Below, in pieces: positions 23,301-34,320 of a stretch of DNA of 64,000 bases. This DNA is from Melastoma dodecandrum (taxonomy: Eukaryota; Streptophyta; Magnoliopsida; Myrtales; Melastomataceae), in NCBI GenBank assembly GCA_029817715.1, contig JARUPY010000356.1, positions 2,079,001 to 2,143,000 of the forward strand. Reading direction: 5' to 3'. Position 1 is the stretch's first letter. Each line of letters starts with the position of its first letter. Below the pieces are notes generated by a model. It made no database searches. It worked only from the letters and a program-made list of their open reading frames with translations, and was not told where the DNA came from. Made by a program: the position numbers and the translations under genes.

Positions 23301-25819
23301 TTGTCTCCAACGAAAAGAATGAGCTCATTCCTACGCAAACGGTGACTGGTTGGCGAGTTTGCATGGATTATAGGAAGTTGAATAAAGCCACAAGAAAGGA
23401 TCACTTCCCACTTCCGTTTATAGATCAAATGTTGGATCGCCTGGCAGGTAAAGGATTTTACTGTTTTCTAGATGGTTATTCTGGATATAACCAAATTGCC
23501 ATAGCAGCAGAAGATCAAGAAAAGACTACTTTTACATGCCCGTATGGTACGTTTGCTTTTCGTCGAATGCCTTTTGGTCTATGTAATGCCCCAGCTACGT
23601 TTCAGAGATGCATGATGTCTATTTTCACTGATATGGTTGAGCAGTGCCTTGAAGTTTTTATGGATGATTTTTCCATCTTTGGGATGTCTTTTGATGATTG
23701 CTTGACAAATTTAGCTCGCGTGTTGAAACGTTGTGAAGAAACAAACCTTATTTTAAATTGGGAAAAATGCCATTTTATGGTTCGAGAGGGTATTGTTCTT
23801 GGACACAGGATATCAAACAAGGGGATTGAAGTGGATCGAGCAAAGATAGAAACGATCGAGAAATTGCCGCCACCAACATCAGTCAAAGCAATCCGGAGTT
23901 TTCTTGGACACGCAGGATTTTACAGAAGATTTATCAAGGACTTTTCCAAAATTTCCAAACCACTTTGCAATCTCTTAGAAAAGGACAGGTCCTTTATTTT
24001 CGATGACGACTGCCTTAGTGCCTTCAACGAGCTCAAGCAAAGGTTAATTTCTGCCCCTATAGTTATTGCACCTGATTGGAATTTACCATTTGAACTAATG
24101 TGTGATGCAAGCGATTACGCGGTCGGAGCCGTTCTAGGACAACGAGTGAATAAGGTATTTCATGTCATTTACTATGCAAGTCGAACTCTTGATGATGCTC
24201 AGGTAAATTACACTACCACAGAAAAAGAGTTGCTTGCGATTGTCTATGCCTTTGATAAATTTCGTAGTTATCTTGTTGGTACGAAAGTTATTGTTTTCAC
24301 TGACCATTCTGCCATCAAGTACTTGATCTCAAAGAAAGAGGCAAAGCCAAGGCTCATCAGGTGGGTTCTTCTTTTACAAGAGTTTGATCTTGAAATTAGG
24401 GACAGAAAAGGATCCGAAAACCAAGTTGCGGATCATTTATCGAGGTTAGAAAATGTGATGTCATCTCATAATTATGCGGCAATTAATGAATCATTTCCTG
24501 ATGAACAATTGTTTTCTATGAACGATGTGTCGTGCCCTTGGTATGCCGACTTTGTGAATTATATTGTTTCTAACCATATTCCCTCTGACTTTACTCCTCA
24601 ACAAAAGAAGAAATTTTTGCATGACGTACGCTATTACATGTGGGATGAACCGTTTCTCTTTAAGCATTGTGCTGATCAAGTTATCAGGAGATGTGTGCCA
24701 GAAGAAGAAATCAAAGGCATCCTCGAACATTGTCACTCGTCACCCTATGGTGGACACTTTGGAGGAGATCGAACAGCGGCTAAAGTTCTACAATCAGGAT
24801 TCTATTGGCCAACTCTTTTCAAGGATTCATATAATTTTGTTGCATCTTGTGACAGGTGTCAACGTGTGGGAAACATCAGCAAGAGACACGAGATGCCGTT
24901 GCAAGGCATCCTTGAAGTTGAGCTATTCGATGTGTGGGGTATCGATTTCATGGGTCCCTTTATTTCATCATTTAATAATAAATCCATTCTTATGGCTGTT
25001 GATTATGTGTCAAAGTGGGTGGAAGCAGTAGCTTTGCCTTCTAATGATTCTAAAGTCGTGTGCAAGTTTTTGAAAAAGCAGATTTTTACTCGATTTGGCA
25101 CACCACGCGCTATCATAAGCGACGAAGGGACGCACTTCTGCAACCGCTATTTTGATCAACTCATGAAGAAGTATGGGATAAAGCACAAGATAGCTACAGC
25201 ATATCATCCACAAACGAGCGGGCAAGTCGAAGTTTCTAATCGGGAAATCAAGCGGATTCTAGAGAAAACAGTATGTCCAACGAGAAAGGATTGGTCGACG
25301 AAGTTAGACGATGCATTGTGGGCATACAGGACAGCATATAAAAATCCAATTGGGATGTCACCGTACAGAATGGTCTTTGGCAAGGCATGTCACCTTCCGG
25401 TGGAACTCGAGCACAAGGCGTATTGGGCTCTGAAAAAGTTGAACTTAAATCTCGAAGAAGCCGGTGGGAGACGACTACTTCAATTGAACGAGCTCGATGA
25501 ACTTCGGTTGCAGGCATATGACAGTGCAAGAGTGTACAAGGATAGGACAAAGAAATGGCATGATGGTAAGATATTGCCCAGACACTTCGAGCCAGGCCAA
25601 TTGGTATTGTTATTCAACTCCCGACTCAAATTATTCCCTGGAAAACTGAAATCGCGATGGTCGGGCCCTTTTCGAGTTGTTGAGGTATTCTCATATGGAG
25701 CCGTAGATGTTTTAGAAGAGAGTTCTGGAAGGATATTCAAGGTAAATGGGCAAAGGTTAAAACATTATAGGGGAAGTTTTGATCGTGAAGCATCCTCGAT
25801 TCACCTAAAAGAGGCCTGA
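20366..25819 (+). CDS. Athila gag-pol polyprotein, intact
   Basis: 1817 residues, one frame. Gag domain (about 97-260; [28 protein letters not shown]). CCHC-like knuckle [13 protein letters not shown] (311-323). Coiled stretch near 400-430. Aspartic protease with [10 protein letters not shown] (662) and ILGRPFL. Reverse transcriptase from about 950 ([45 protein letters not shown]) with catalytic FMDD (1098-1101). RNase H ([40 protein letters not shown]). Integrase with the HHCC finger, then catalytic D1527, D1586, E1622; the 35-residue spacing between the last two is exact. A C-terminal domain follows. The M at 20366 is the first in frame after the primer site. The stretch at 21875-21985, between gag and protease, encodes repeated ACGCGT modules. 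It would make the capsid and enzymes for copying and integrating the element. Confidence 0.96.
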   Translation: MRRTRSTEILPFDPEIERTFHRLVREKASAQQSNMDGNLILPQQNEGQQDIDNRPMVEFTSAKPHINRFCIVAPVIQARDFEIKTSVIQMIQNSVMFRGSAMEDPHEHLSKFLSICDSFRQNGVPQDAVRLKLFPFSLKDRAWSWLNSLPAGSISTWEQMEEAFLDQYFPPSKISHMRNEICTFKQHETETFVEAWERFKNLLIQCPYHDLPGWRQLEAFYNGLSETSRKDLNLASNGSFLRKSYVEGRELLETMRRTCVPSQSFDRISGRKVSGAHELDALTSIQAQISALAKKFESVNVQSIQSTTRGCDICGGGHVTDQCSASMEEANFIGNQRNNPYSNTYNPGWRNHPNFSWKGQQTVDHRATQPPGFQQPKAPELEKKTNFEELMMKYMANQDAIIKNQTASIRNLENQVSQLAQALNSRQQGGLPSDTEVNPREYVKAVTLRNGRALEEAPPKVRSSDKQKSSEISDLPREPIDEEANTSKLNKGRNHELQNFHRTVKDASSEFEGRVPEHSVEEATQKDATLPTEGRVLPPTDQPHRPTWIIPNMGKIERPPLPFPQRAKKHDEAQFRKFLDVFKKLHINIPFAEALEQMPSYVKFMKDILSKKRRLGEFETVALTEECSAILQRKLPPKLKDPGSFTIPCTIGSQFNGKALCDLGASINLMPLSVYHELGLGEVKPTSVTLQLADRSITYPRGIVEDVLVKVDKFIFPADFVVLDFEEDKNIPIILGRPFLATGRALIDVQKGELTIRVNDEEVTFNVLKSLKCPNEIDECFLIEDVLSRYSTEIPYEDPLEIAMNSTSSDNEEVQEVITAMDAIPHMLRGAHFETLERPHNPMKPSIEEPPQLELKPLPEHLRYAYLGSNETLPIIISSALTMTQEEKLLRVLREYKRALGWTIADIRGISPSICMHKILLEENHKVSVENQRRLNPNMKEVVKKEIIKWLDAGIIYPISDSSWVSPVQCVPKKGGMTVVSNEKNELIPTQTVTGWRVCMDYRKLNKATRKDHFPLPFIDQMLDRLAGKGFYCFLDGYSGYNQIAIAAEDQEKTTFTCPYGTFAFRRMPFGLCNAPATFQRCMMSIFTDMVEQCLEVFMDDFSIFGMSFDDCLTNLARVLKRCEETNLILNWEKCHFMVREGIVLGHRISNKGIEVDRAKIETIEKLPPPTSVKAIRSFLGHAGFYRRFIKDFSKISKPLCNLLEKDRSFIFDDDCLSAFNELKQRLISAPIVIAPDWNLPFELMCDASDYAVGAVLGQRVNKVFHVIYYASRTLDDAQVNYTTTEKELLAIVYAFDKFRSYLVGTKVIVFTDHSAIKYLISKKEAKPRLIRWVLLLQEFDLEIRDRKGSENQVADHLSRLENVMSSHNYAAINESFPDEQLFSMNDVSCPWYADFVNYIVSNHIPSDFTPQQKKKFLHDVRYYMWDEPFLFKHCADQVIRRCVPEEEIKGILEHCHSSPYGGHFGGDRTAAKVLQSGFYWPTLFKDSYNFVASCDRCQRVGNISKRHEMPLQGILEVELFDVWGIDFMGPFISSFNNKSILMAVDYVSKWVEAVALPSNDSKVVCKFLKKQIFTRFGTPRAIISDEGTHFCNRYFDQLMKKYGIKHKIATAYHPQTSGQVEVSNREIKRILEKTVCPTRKDWSTKLDDALWAYRTAYKNPIGMSPYRMVFGKACHLPVELEHKAYWALKKLNLNLEEAGGRRLLQLNELDELRLQAYDSARVYKDRTKKWHDGKILPRHFEPGQLVLLFNSRLKLFPGKLKSRWSGPFRVVEVFSYGAVDVLEESSGRIFKVNGQRLKHYRGSFDREASSIHLKEA
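21878..21985 (+). repeat. ACGCGT palindrome module inside the coding spacer
   Basis: Contains GGACGCGTCC at 21880 and GGGACGCGTCCC at 21902, then 'attctgtgg', then two degraded versions (ggacgcgacc, ggacgtgtcc). The order and spacing match the modules in the LTRs and in the 3' region. It encodes low-complexity [16 protein letters not shown] peptide between gag and protease. Confidence 0.75.
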
Positions 25820-25964
25820 AAGCGACAAGAAAGTCAAGCCGATGACTATAAATCAAGCGCTTATCGGGAGGCAACCCGAGTTTTATTTTTTTATTATTAT
25901 TTGCGCATTATTTCGTCTTATCGTTTTAGATTTTTGACACTTTTCGTTTTATTTTACAGGAAGC

Positions 25965-26066
25965 TGAGGGACGCGTCCCTCATACCCAAGGAAGCGTCCT
26001 TGGGCATTCTGTAATCTTACAGACTAATGAAGGACGCGTCCTTCATTCTCAGAGACGCGTCCCTCC
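25965..26066 (+). repeat. ACGCGT palindrome module in the post-pol region
   Basis: GAGGGACGCGTCCCTC at 25966, a degraded GGAAGCGTCCTT, 'attctgtaa', GAAGGACGCGTCCTTC at 26029, and GAGACGCGTCCCTC at 26052. A 20-base A-run follows at about 26072. It matches the LTR and coding copies. Confidence 0.8.
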
Positions 26067-26428
26067 TATAAAATAAAAAAAAAAAAAAAAAAAGAGAGAA
26101 AATATTATAAATCGTTCGGTGAGAACCCTAACTTATTTTCTTCTCTTTTGCAGCCGCCGCCTCTAGCCTCCCCCTCCTTTCTCCAATTGCCGTGGTTGAA
26201 GCAGGAGGAGCATCACCCATCCATAATTAGGGCTGCACTCATCCTCTTCGGTTGCCGTCGTTGAAGTGGCGGAGCATTACCCATCCACGACCAGCGCTGA
26301 AATCAAGCAATACACGTCGCCCAGGGTCTGTCTACATAATTTTCAACGCCAAATCTACTTCCTCGGCCGTTCAGGTAAGTTCTCGTGCATTCTCTGTGTC
26401 ATCCTAGTCTTCTATTGGTAAGTAGAAA

Positions 26429-27484
26429 ATGGGATCGAAGAGATCGAGGCAAGGTGTAGACGCCAAATTTGTCTCTGAGGCGGCAAGGAGCCGATTCACC
26501 GAGGCCATGACGAAAAATAAGGTATTTATTGTGGAGCGTGGGATGCAATTAGGTAGTGAACCTCAATTTGTGCATTGGGTGTTAACCCCTATTGCCCACA
26601 AGGGATGGGATCAATTTCTCGCACCGCGTAACCCGGCCGTTAACCCAATAGTTCGCGAGTTTTATGCTAATGTTCCCGACCACAGGAATTTTAAGGTGCA
26701 GGTGAGGGGAAAGCAAGTGCCATTCGATGGAAAAACAATCAACGAGTGTTTCAATATACCTATTCCTGAGGTGGACGATTACGAGGAGTTCGTAACCGGT
26801 GAATTCACGACAACACAAGCGGCGATGGTAAGTCAAGCTTTGACGAACACGGACGGATCGTGGATTATGTCTCACAATGAATTCATGGCGATTCCACGAA
26901 AAGCTTTAACGCATATGGCCAAGGTTTGGTTTTACTTTGTTGCTCATACAATGTTGCCGGTTACTAATCTCAACATGTGCAGAAAGAACCGAGCCATTTT
27001 GATTTATGCAATTCTAAAACGAAAAAGGATCAATGTGGGAAACCTCATTCACAATGCCATTCTGCAATCAGCTAGCAGCACCAGATGGGGATTTTGGTTT
27101 CCCTGCTTGATTACCATGCTTTGTCAGCAATTTGGTGTCCCAATGGCTGCACATGAGGAGCTCATTCCACCAGGTACATTAATGAATGAGAGGTATATTA
27201 ACAGTCTTGTGCAGGTAACAGAGAATCGGCCCAGACGACGCTCGGAGGTTCTACAGGCTCGACAGGCCAGAGCATCAAGTTCAAGAGGGATCGGATCCAG
27301 CATAGAGGAGCGGATGCATCAATTGGAAATCAACAACGAAATCCAGTCATCATACATGGAGTTTTGTTTTCAGAGAGTGGAGGAAATGTTTCGGTTCCAT
27401 GGTGCAGCATCTGGGATCGACCTGACGGGTCATCCAAGCATCCCTTCACTAGCTGACTTCCAGATTGAGGAAGAGGTTGATTAA
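26429..27484 (+). CDS. third ORF of Athila, plant transposon-protein family
   Basis: 351 residues starting MGSKRSRQGVDAKF. It has a basic N-terminus and then the family core: VHWVLTPIAHKGWDQFL, IVREFYANVPDH, VRGKQVPFDGKTINECFNIP, AILKRKRINVGNLIHNAI, FPCLITMLCQQFGVP. The C-terminal third is Arg/Ser-rich with a helix (SIEERMHQLEINNEIQSSY). It occupies the so-called env-like position of Athila, but I see no signal peptide or convincing transmembrane segment, so an envelope function is not supported. I place it in the 'putative plant transposon protein' family from the REFYANV and INVGNLI motifs. The frame is intact, which suggests selection until recently. Its role is unknown. It is not an obvious host gene, because it lies inside the element between pol and the 3' LTR. 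Confidence 0.85.
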   Translation: MGSKRSRQGVDAKFVSEAARSRFTEAMTKNKVFIVERGMQLGSEPQFVHWVLTPIAHKGWDQFLAPRNPAVNPIVREFYANVPDHRNFKVQVRGKQVPFDGKTINECFNIPIPEVDDYEEFVTGEFTTTQAAMVSQALTNTDGSWIMSHNEFMAIPRKALTHMAKVWFYFVAHTMLPVTNLNMCRKNRAILIYAILKRKRINVGNLIHNAILQSASSTRWGFWFPCLITMLCQQFGVPMAAHEELIPPGTLMNERYINSLVQVTENRPRRRSEVLQARQARASSSRGIGSSIEERMHQLEINNEIQSSYMEFCFQRVEEMFRFHGAASGIDLTGHPSIPSLADFQIEEEVD

Positions 27485-28629
27485 AGAAAGGACAACGCCC
27501 CCGACTTTGATGATACCAACGATGACTAGCTCACCCCAGGGGAGTACTTCGTTCCCTTCATCTTTTATTCATTATTTACATCGGGGCGATGTCTAGTCTA
27601 GGTTTGGGGGTGTTGTTTGTGCTGCAAGTATGCTTATCTATGTGGTTTGGGTTGATAGTCATTTCTAATTTATTGCTTGCTAGTAGTGTTTTGATTTTTA
27701 GTCTTGATTTTTTTAGGTCATTTCTAGAGTAAGCTTAGGTGTGTCTAACTCTTCAGTAGACTTGACGATATCTTTGGTGAGCTGACCCTTATTCGATGAT
27801 GACTTATTATGCACATGCTTACGACTTATGGAAGAGTGAAAATTGAGCTTAATTGAGTGATTAAACTGTTTTTTTTAGTGGGTAATAATTCCTCGGTATG
27901 GATTGGTAGTGAGTGAAAACAATTCTCGAAATCTAATAACGCATAGTAGTTGGTGCTGAGTGGGGCTGGCTAGGCATTGATTTGAAACAAGTTCTTAAAA
28001 AAAAAAAAGTGAGTAAAAAAAAAATTGGCTACCAAGGCTCTGAGTACCAATGTTTAGGCGTGTGAAAAAGAAAAGTAAAGAAAAAAAAGTGATTGAAATG
28101 TGATTGGCGCCTAAATATGTACTTGTGGTGTGAGTCCTTTTGGTGTACTCGAGAATGAGATCCGAGGGGTGCTTCATCGCCTAATGCCTTGGTCCAACTG
28201 GACCGGGAGTCATTGATCAAATACTCGTTACATGAGTACATTAGAATGTGATGAAACATTTAGAGTCGTGTAGCTGGAATAAAGTTTGTGTTGAGAAAGT
28301 TGTTGAAAATCCTGAGGACGAGTGGATGATTAGTGTTTGGTTGGTTTTCTACGAAGTACCGATCTAATATGTTTTATTGGAAGTCTTTTATTGTTGAGTT
28401 CACTATATGACATACCGAGTTGATCGTTGTGAACATTTCTGCGAAGTTTGATCAAAATTGAATGGTTTTTATTGACAAATGACTCGACCAACGGAAGTGA
28501 GCATGTGTATAGCTGAGAATAGAAAGAGGGTTGCTCATATTGGATTGAGTGGGGTATTGCTGAAGAGTTATCTTGGTGTTTATCTCTTTTCATTTGCTCG
28601 AGGACTAGCAAATTGTAGGTTTGGGGGTG
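27485..28629 (+). other. 3' untranslated region and polypurine tract of Athila
   Basis: No coding sequence. 'taggtttgggggtgt' occurs twice, at about 27599 and, as the presumed primer tract, at 28616-28629 immediately before the 3' LTR. A/T homopolymer runs lie at 27997-28090. Confidence 0.7.
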
Positions 28630-30105
28630 TGATAACTCTGTGAAAGTAGGGTTATTTAGTATCCTTAACGAGGCTTTATGTGGGTAGTCGGACGAGTATT
28701 GATAGGGATTTGGTAGGATTTGAGTCATTTTTAGTTTAGTTTTATTTTAAGTTGATCTTTGTTATTTTCTTAGTTTTTGTTTCTATTTCGTCTCGAGTCG
28801 GTTATCTTGTTGATGCATCTTGGTTTGTCATGTGTTAATGCAGGAAAATGAAGGAGACTTTGAAGCTCGGACGAAGAAAAGCGAAGAGGAGCGAACAATG
28901 GACAGAGAGCTGAGGGACGCGTCCTTCAGATCTCAGGGACGCGTCCCTGGAGGTTCTGTAGCTGACGAAGCTTTCTTGCGAGTTTTGAAGGCTAACCGCT
29001 TGAGGAGTCTTCAAGTCTTCCTAAGACTGCATTATGGAGATATAGAGGATCAACTAGTTATTTAGTTGGTAGTTTTAGATTTATTTTATTTTATTCTCCC
29101 TAGAAATATTGCCTAGATTTGGAGAATCTTAGGAAATATTTTCTAGGAGATCTATATATCCTAGTTTTAGAGGTAACTCTAAGGAAAGCTTCCCTTTAGC
29201 TTTTAGAGTCTTTTCTTTTGGTGAAGAACGGGGGAGACATTCGACTCGGAGACGGCTAGAGTTGAAGCGGAGATCAAGACTAGGCGACTACTTCTCGGAT
29301 CGGAGGATTCGAGAGGGCGTTTTTCTTTTCTTGCCCCTCTTTGATTATTATGTCGCTCTCCTTTTCTTTTGAATTTGAGTTGAATTTCTTCTACGTTATG
29401 AACTAATTTCGTTTTCTAGGACTTCAATGGAACCTAACGATTTTATCTAACGAGTGAATTCCTTTTCTCCGTGTTATGCAAATTCGTGTGGTTACTTATT
29501 CATATCTTGTTCTTAATGCGGTTGATTGACTGGCCACCAATTAATTTGATCTGGAGACCCATTCGGGCTTGGAAAAGTTGTTTAGGTTAAGCCGTGGATT
29601 GAATAGCCTAAGTTAGCGTCTCGTTGGAAAACGGAGCTAATTAGCGAGAAGGATAGGAATATACCTGATTGCCTTAGGTAGCCATTTAGGGTTGTTGCAT
29701 AATGGGTTCCCACTAGTTAATTGCCTAGGAATAGAGTGATTAGCTCGATACAGGGAATACGTCTTTAGAGCACTCGGGAGAGGCGTAAAGAGATATACGA
29801 ACCCTAGGTTAGTAACTTAAGAATTTGATAACTGGAGAAAGGAATGAACGAGTTAGATAATTCGTTAGGGGAAATTGATAGTCCTAGGCTTTTATTAATT
29901 GATTTAATCATCGTTATTTGCACTCTCTTTTTCAGTTTTACTCTCAATTCAATCTTGTTTGACTTGACCTCGAAATTGTTAAACGTGCGACCGTTAGGAA
30001 TTTTTCTCTGTTGATTCTCTGTGGGATCGACCTCTACTTACTCTATCTACAAGTTAGTTAGGTTTGCTAGAGTATTTAATTTGCCGCCTTCGACAAGCGT
30101 GATCA
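28630..30105 (+). repeat. 3' LTR of the Athila element
   Basis: 1476 bp, the same length as the 5' LTR, with about fifteen visible substitutions. Examples are 'gtagggtt' for 'gtatggtt', 'aaggaaagc' for 'aagaacacc' and 'ggtttgctag' for 'ggtttgtgag'. ACGCGT palindromes lie at 28917 and 28940. Confidence 0.95.
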
Positions 30106-31000
30106 AGAACGTATCATCATTTATCAAATTCCTTACTATACTCTTAGGCAAGAAACTTGGGGTGACCCATTATGATGCAATCCTAATCGATTACCTAAAG
30201 TGTTCCATTCACACAATTAGTCATGTTTTACAACACATGGACTGCTTTAGGCTATCCATGTCGAAATCTAACCTTGACTACCCTCCCAAGTCTCCCTAGA
30301 TTATCTGATCAATGTCAATTAGTGGCTAGTCAATTAACATGCATTAAGAACAAACTGGATAAACAATTAACAACAATTCGAATCACATTAAGAAAGAAAG
30401 TCCACTAGCTTTATAGGAATACAAAGTTTCTTCATAGTCCTAGAATGAGAAATTAGTTCATAATAATGAAATCAAGATCCAAAGACAAAGCAAGAAACAC
30501 AGATGATGACATCGAAAATAGGATAACGAAAATAAAGAGGGACCCCTCAATCTTCCGATCTGAGCGTTGTCACCTTAATCTCGTTCTCCAATACTCTTCA
30601 GCCGTCTTTATGTCCTAAAATTGTCTTCCTCCTAAACCAAAAGACCCCCCTAAAAATTCTAGGATTCCCTCATAAAATATTCCCCTAGATAACCTAAAAT
30701 ACCCTTACACAAAATAATTTTATAGGACAGATGTGTTCTTCTCTAATCTTCCTGAAAGTCGATGATATCCAACTTCTTGGTCTCATCTTTGGCTCATCCT
30801 TTCCACATTTAACATTCGTTCAAACACTCACATATTAGAGACTTAATCTTAATAAACTAACCAAAATACTCAAACACCTAAAGACTCAACTACTAAAGAT
30901 AAAAAGATGCAAAAGCAACTAAAACAATCAAAACTCAACGAACTAGTCACATTAATGCCCACAAGAGTGCCTTAATAACTTTACTTTCGTAGAGTTATCA
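30106..31000 (-). repeat. older Athila-like LTR, 5' part
   Basis: On the minus strand it starts TGATAACTCTACGAAAGTAAAGTTATT at 31000. This is clearly related to the LTR start of the young Athila (TGATAACTCTGTGAAAGTA), and it continues to the insertion point at 30106. The remainder is at 18368-18759. No internal coding region or primer site is joined to it, so it is probably a solo LTR. Confidence 0.65.
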
Positions 31001-32300
31001 AGTCCTCACTGAAAATTGGCAAACAATTGTTAAGGGACTCAATGAATACATGATTTTCTGAAAATCCAGTCGATCAAAAGTGATCCACAAATACGTGGCG
31101 CTCCAAAATTCAATAAACTAAATCCAACAAGTATAGTATTTCAGACTAAAAATACAATTAAAACACACTATGGTTTGTATAATAAAAAAATTAACTTAAA
31201 AATATATTTTGCCTTGCAATTTTTTCTTTACTACCATCACAACATTATCATCCATATCCCCTAATTTTTTAATCTCATCACAGTCTCAAAAAACTAACCC
31301 TGAAATGCGACATGTATTAAATCTTTTTCCCGTGAAGTTCTCAAACAAACCAAGGAAAATAAGATGTAAAAAATAATCACACGATTAAAAGAGATTTCAA
31401 AATTTTGAAAAAAAATAAAATAAAATTAGCTTACTTACAACTAAATATATCTTTGAAGTCTTGGCGAGAAATGATGACGATTCTTCCGAGAAAGAATAAA
31501 AGAAAGACGACGAATAAGAGAATTTACATGAGAGAGATCATAAAGAAAAGAAACTAATATATATATATCCTAAATTCTTTTTATATATTTTCAAATTTTA
31601 AACATGTTCATATATTGTTTCGGAATATATATTTTGTCGTGTCGTGTTGTGTCTCAACCCGTTTATGTGAAGACACATTTAAGTAAATCAGAACCCCTTT
31701 TAAACCGAGTATTGTCGTGTCCTAATTAATGTGCCCATATCTCAAATTGCCAGCCATAAACATGTCTCGTCATTCTTTCTTAAGGAAAAACTAGACAACT
31801 GTTACGATAAAACTTCATTATTAACTAATAAATTTTCTAAGTTATCCAATGTGGGAGATTTTGGCCATGGTGGTACTATTGCGATAAATTCCTCATATCA
31901 TGGCCTAATGCAATATAAAATAATAATTCTTACTAGGCAAATTATCAATTTTTGATGCTATTTATTAGTCAAATTTCTATCTAGGTCTTAACTTAGTTTG
32001 TTATAGGATCGTATGTTTGTATGACTTTCATGATTTCATATAAAAGATAAGCTAAAGTTAAATAGTAGGTAAGCTTTTACTTCTTTACAGAAAATTAATC
32101 TATATGGATAGTCTGTATGCCAATTCTCTCACCAAATTAACAAAGATGAATGATTTAATTAGTCATCTAATTAACCAAATATATTCATGTGGTATATTAC
32201 CTAAAATAAAATGGTTTAAAATCATTTTATTAAGATTTATTTTCATGTGAGTTGATACACTCTCTTTAAGGTAACAAATAACTTCAAATATGGAAACTAA
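31001..32300. other. AT-rich intergenic sequence
   Basis: No gene or recognisable element. A short TA repeat lies at about 31558-31568. The frames present are short and low in complexity. Confidence 0.5.
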
Positions 32301-33420
32301 TATATGCATCACTATGCAGATTGACTTGGGATTATCCAACGTTCAATCAAAGTTTTCTCTTGCATCCAAACATGTCCAGATTCATGGCAAAGGACGAGCC
32401 ATCTAAATATGGACACATCCCCACGTGTCTCTATACATAAGGTTGGACAGTTATGAGAAATAATATTTCTATGTACAAAAGTCTAACGAAGCATTACTAT
32501 CAAATCCTTCTACAAGCACCATCTCCTTGGGATCGTGAACACAATTGATCCACAATTGATACAGAACATAGGAAACGATATAGTTCGCTGAAAATTTATT
32601 TCTTTATCTTGCAGAACCTTTGATCAACAATTTTCGTTCAATGCATAATTCTTGTAAGTCTATAATAGAGGTTCTCTTGTAAATTAGAAAGAGCATGATA
32701 GAGAGAGAGAGACAGGTGATCTGGTACAGCGAGACTTGTGAGTTTTTTTGTTTTCGTCGAGGTGAAGCATTCGGTTGTAGAAGGTTGGTATCACGGGTGC
32801 AAGTTATGCTGGACATGATTGAGGCTGCGAAGGACTTGGTCGCATTGTGGCATGACGGGCTTGTTGCAGGCTTGGTGGAAAAGTCATGAGGAGTGCCTGT
32901 GGGCTTTGTAACTGATTTCCTTGTGTATTCAAAAAGCTAGTGTATAGGGTATAAGCTGTGACTAGGCGTGAGTGAGGTTGCGAGGGAATTGGCTACACCG
33001 TAGCGAGGTGGACATGCATCTAGCTTAGAAAGAAGTCGGGGTATAGATGTGTCAGGCCAGGGAGCAAGAGAAGGGCCGCGTATGGAGGAACCGATGAGAT
33101 ACTCACTTTTGGTGTTATACAGATCGGGTGGTACCTAATGTGGGCTTGGAGAAGGGGTGATGTCTGCCTACGTAGGGTTCGCTATGTGTTTGCGTGGAGC
33201 TGCCACGAGTTAAACCCAACCAGAGGGCTTTTGGAGTTTGTCATTGTTGATAGTGCAGAACCCAAACCATAGGGATTATGGAGTTAGCCAATATCCTTAG
33301 TGCATAACCTCTACCAGAGAGTTTCTGGAGTTAGTCACATGACTCATGTGCACAACCCAAATTGGTTACAAATCACAATCCCTCGGGTTACTAATTGTAA
33401 AATAGCTGAAGGCCAACAAA
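32300..33420 (+). repeat. decayed LTR related to the Copia LTR at 2869-5270
   Basis: Shares in order with the first LTR: 'cacgtgtctctatacataaggttggaca' versus 3235-3252; a GAGAGAGA-containing block; and 'gtctgcctacgtagggttcgctatgtg' (33170) versus 'gtttgcctgcgtagggttcgctacgt' (4158). Degraded 'agtgcagaacc' repeats then occupy 33255-33355, where the first LTR has its 41-bp minisatellite. Ends not defined. Probably a solo LTR without the minisatellite expansion. Confidence 0.5.
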
Positions 33421-33944
33421 AATTGAGGGCGTCGTGATATTAAACTACGGTTTCTAAATAACATAGAGTTTCGTTCCTAATTAGCGTTGGTCGTGAAATT
33501 ATTTCACGTTTTAGGGCACATACTTTCGAAATTTTGACACATCCTTGTTGTGTGATTGAACTTGACTTTTAAAAAGCCGATTATCTGTTAAAAAGTTCTT
33601 TAACTTGTAAGGAACTTATAAAAAAAACATCTAAAACTTATAATAAAACTTCGAGAAAGATGAAGTTGGTTTTATAAAAGCCGAGATCGGGATATTTTCT
33701 CATAAATATCAGAAACGTGTGCTTAAATCGCGAAATATTTTGATAACAAACGCTAATTAGGAACAAAAGCTCCCAATAACATAAGCTTAACTTTAATCCC
33801 TTATAACTGGAACAATCATCCTTTCTGTTATAAAGGATTATTATTATTATTTTCAGTCTATTAATCTTCTGATTTTAAACCAAACACATAAATATTTTTG
33901 TAAAAAAATTAATAGCAAGGGGTAAAAATAGAAATTACTCAAAG

Positions 33945-34320
33945 ACATGGAACAAGGCCTCGCCTTAATATTTCCTTCCTTCTGGATGGCCTCAACCAGC
34001 TTGAGTTGCAGCAAGATGTTGTGACTCCTGAAATGAACGCCCGACATGGCAGAGACGACGACGTCGACCTGCCTGACTGCATCCACGAGGCTCTCCACGT
34101 CTGAGAATGTCCCTCGACGAGGCGGGTGCCCTGCATCTTGAAGGACAATAGGGCCTGGAACTTCTCGATGTTTAGTCCGACCTCCGGGCGCATGACGACG
34201 AAGGTCTGGTGGCCAAGCTCGAGACTAGCCTTCACGATCCGATGACCGATGTAGCCCTTCCCACCGACCACCAGCACCTTGCTCTTGACCTTGGTTCGCT
34301 TCGACAGCTGGGGCTTGCCT
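33945..34320 (-). pseudogene. fragment of a pinoresinol-lariciresinol reductase-like gene
   Basis: Translates to the N-terminal Rossmann part of an NADPH-dependent reductase of the PLR/phenylcoumaran benzylic ether reductase/isoflavone reductase family: VKSKVLVVGGKGYIGHRIVKAS, VVMRPEVGLNIEKFQ, LLSFKMQGTRLVEG. A one-base loss near 34113 shifts to a second frame that continues SLVDAVRQVDVVVSAMSGVHFRSHNILLQLKLVEAIQKEGNIK. The dinucleotide-binding GxGxxG-type motif reads GGKGYIG, with Lys for the usual Thr. Homology stops after GNIK, about a third of the usual 310 residues. Catalytic Lys and the substrate region are missing. Non-functional gene fragment. Confidence 0.85.

Larger units (their letters stand above)
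18760..30105 (+). mobile_element. complete Athila-type Ty3/Gypsy retrotransposon
   Basis: An 11,346-bp element with 1476-bp LTRs at each end (18760-20235, 28630-30105), both TGATAACTC...GTGATCA. It has a tRNA-Asp-type primer site, one long gag-pol frame and a third ORF before the 3' LTR. The LTRs have equal length and differ at only about fifteen positions by eye (about 1 percent), so the insertion is recent. All catalytic residues I can check are present, so it may be autonomous. It sits inside an older LTR of a related family on the opposite strand. The flanks share AGAAC (18752-18756 and 30106-30110), but the left copy is separated from the LTR by GAT. Confidence 0.95.

Noticed and set aside
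21095..25740. Minus-strand frames opposite the Athila polyprotein
   Set aside because: All are shadows of the intact coding frame, with no domain of their own.
26429..27484. Envelope gene of an endogenous retrovirus
   Set aside because: The position matches, but no signal peptide, furin-type site or transmembrane segment is visible; motifs fit the plant transposon-protein family better.
30021..30299. Frame crossing from the Athila LTR into the flanking older LTR
   Set aside because: It spans an insertion junction and has no recognisable domain.
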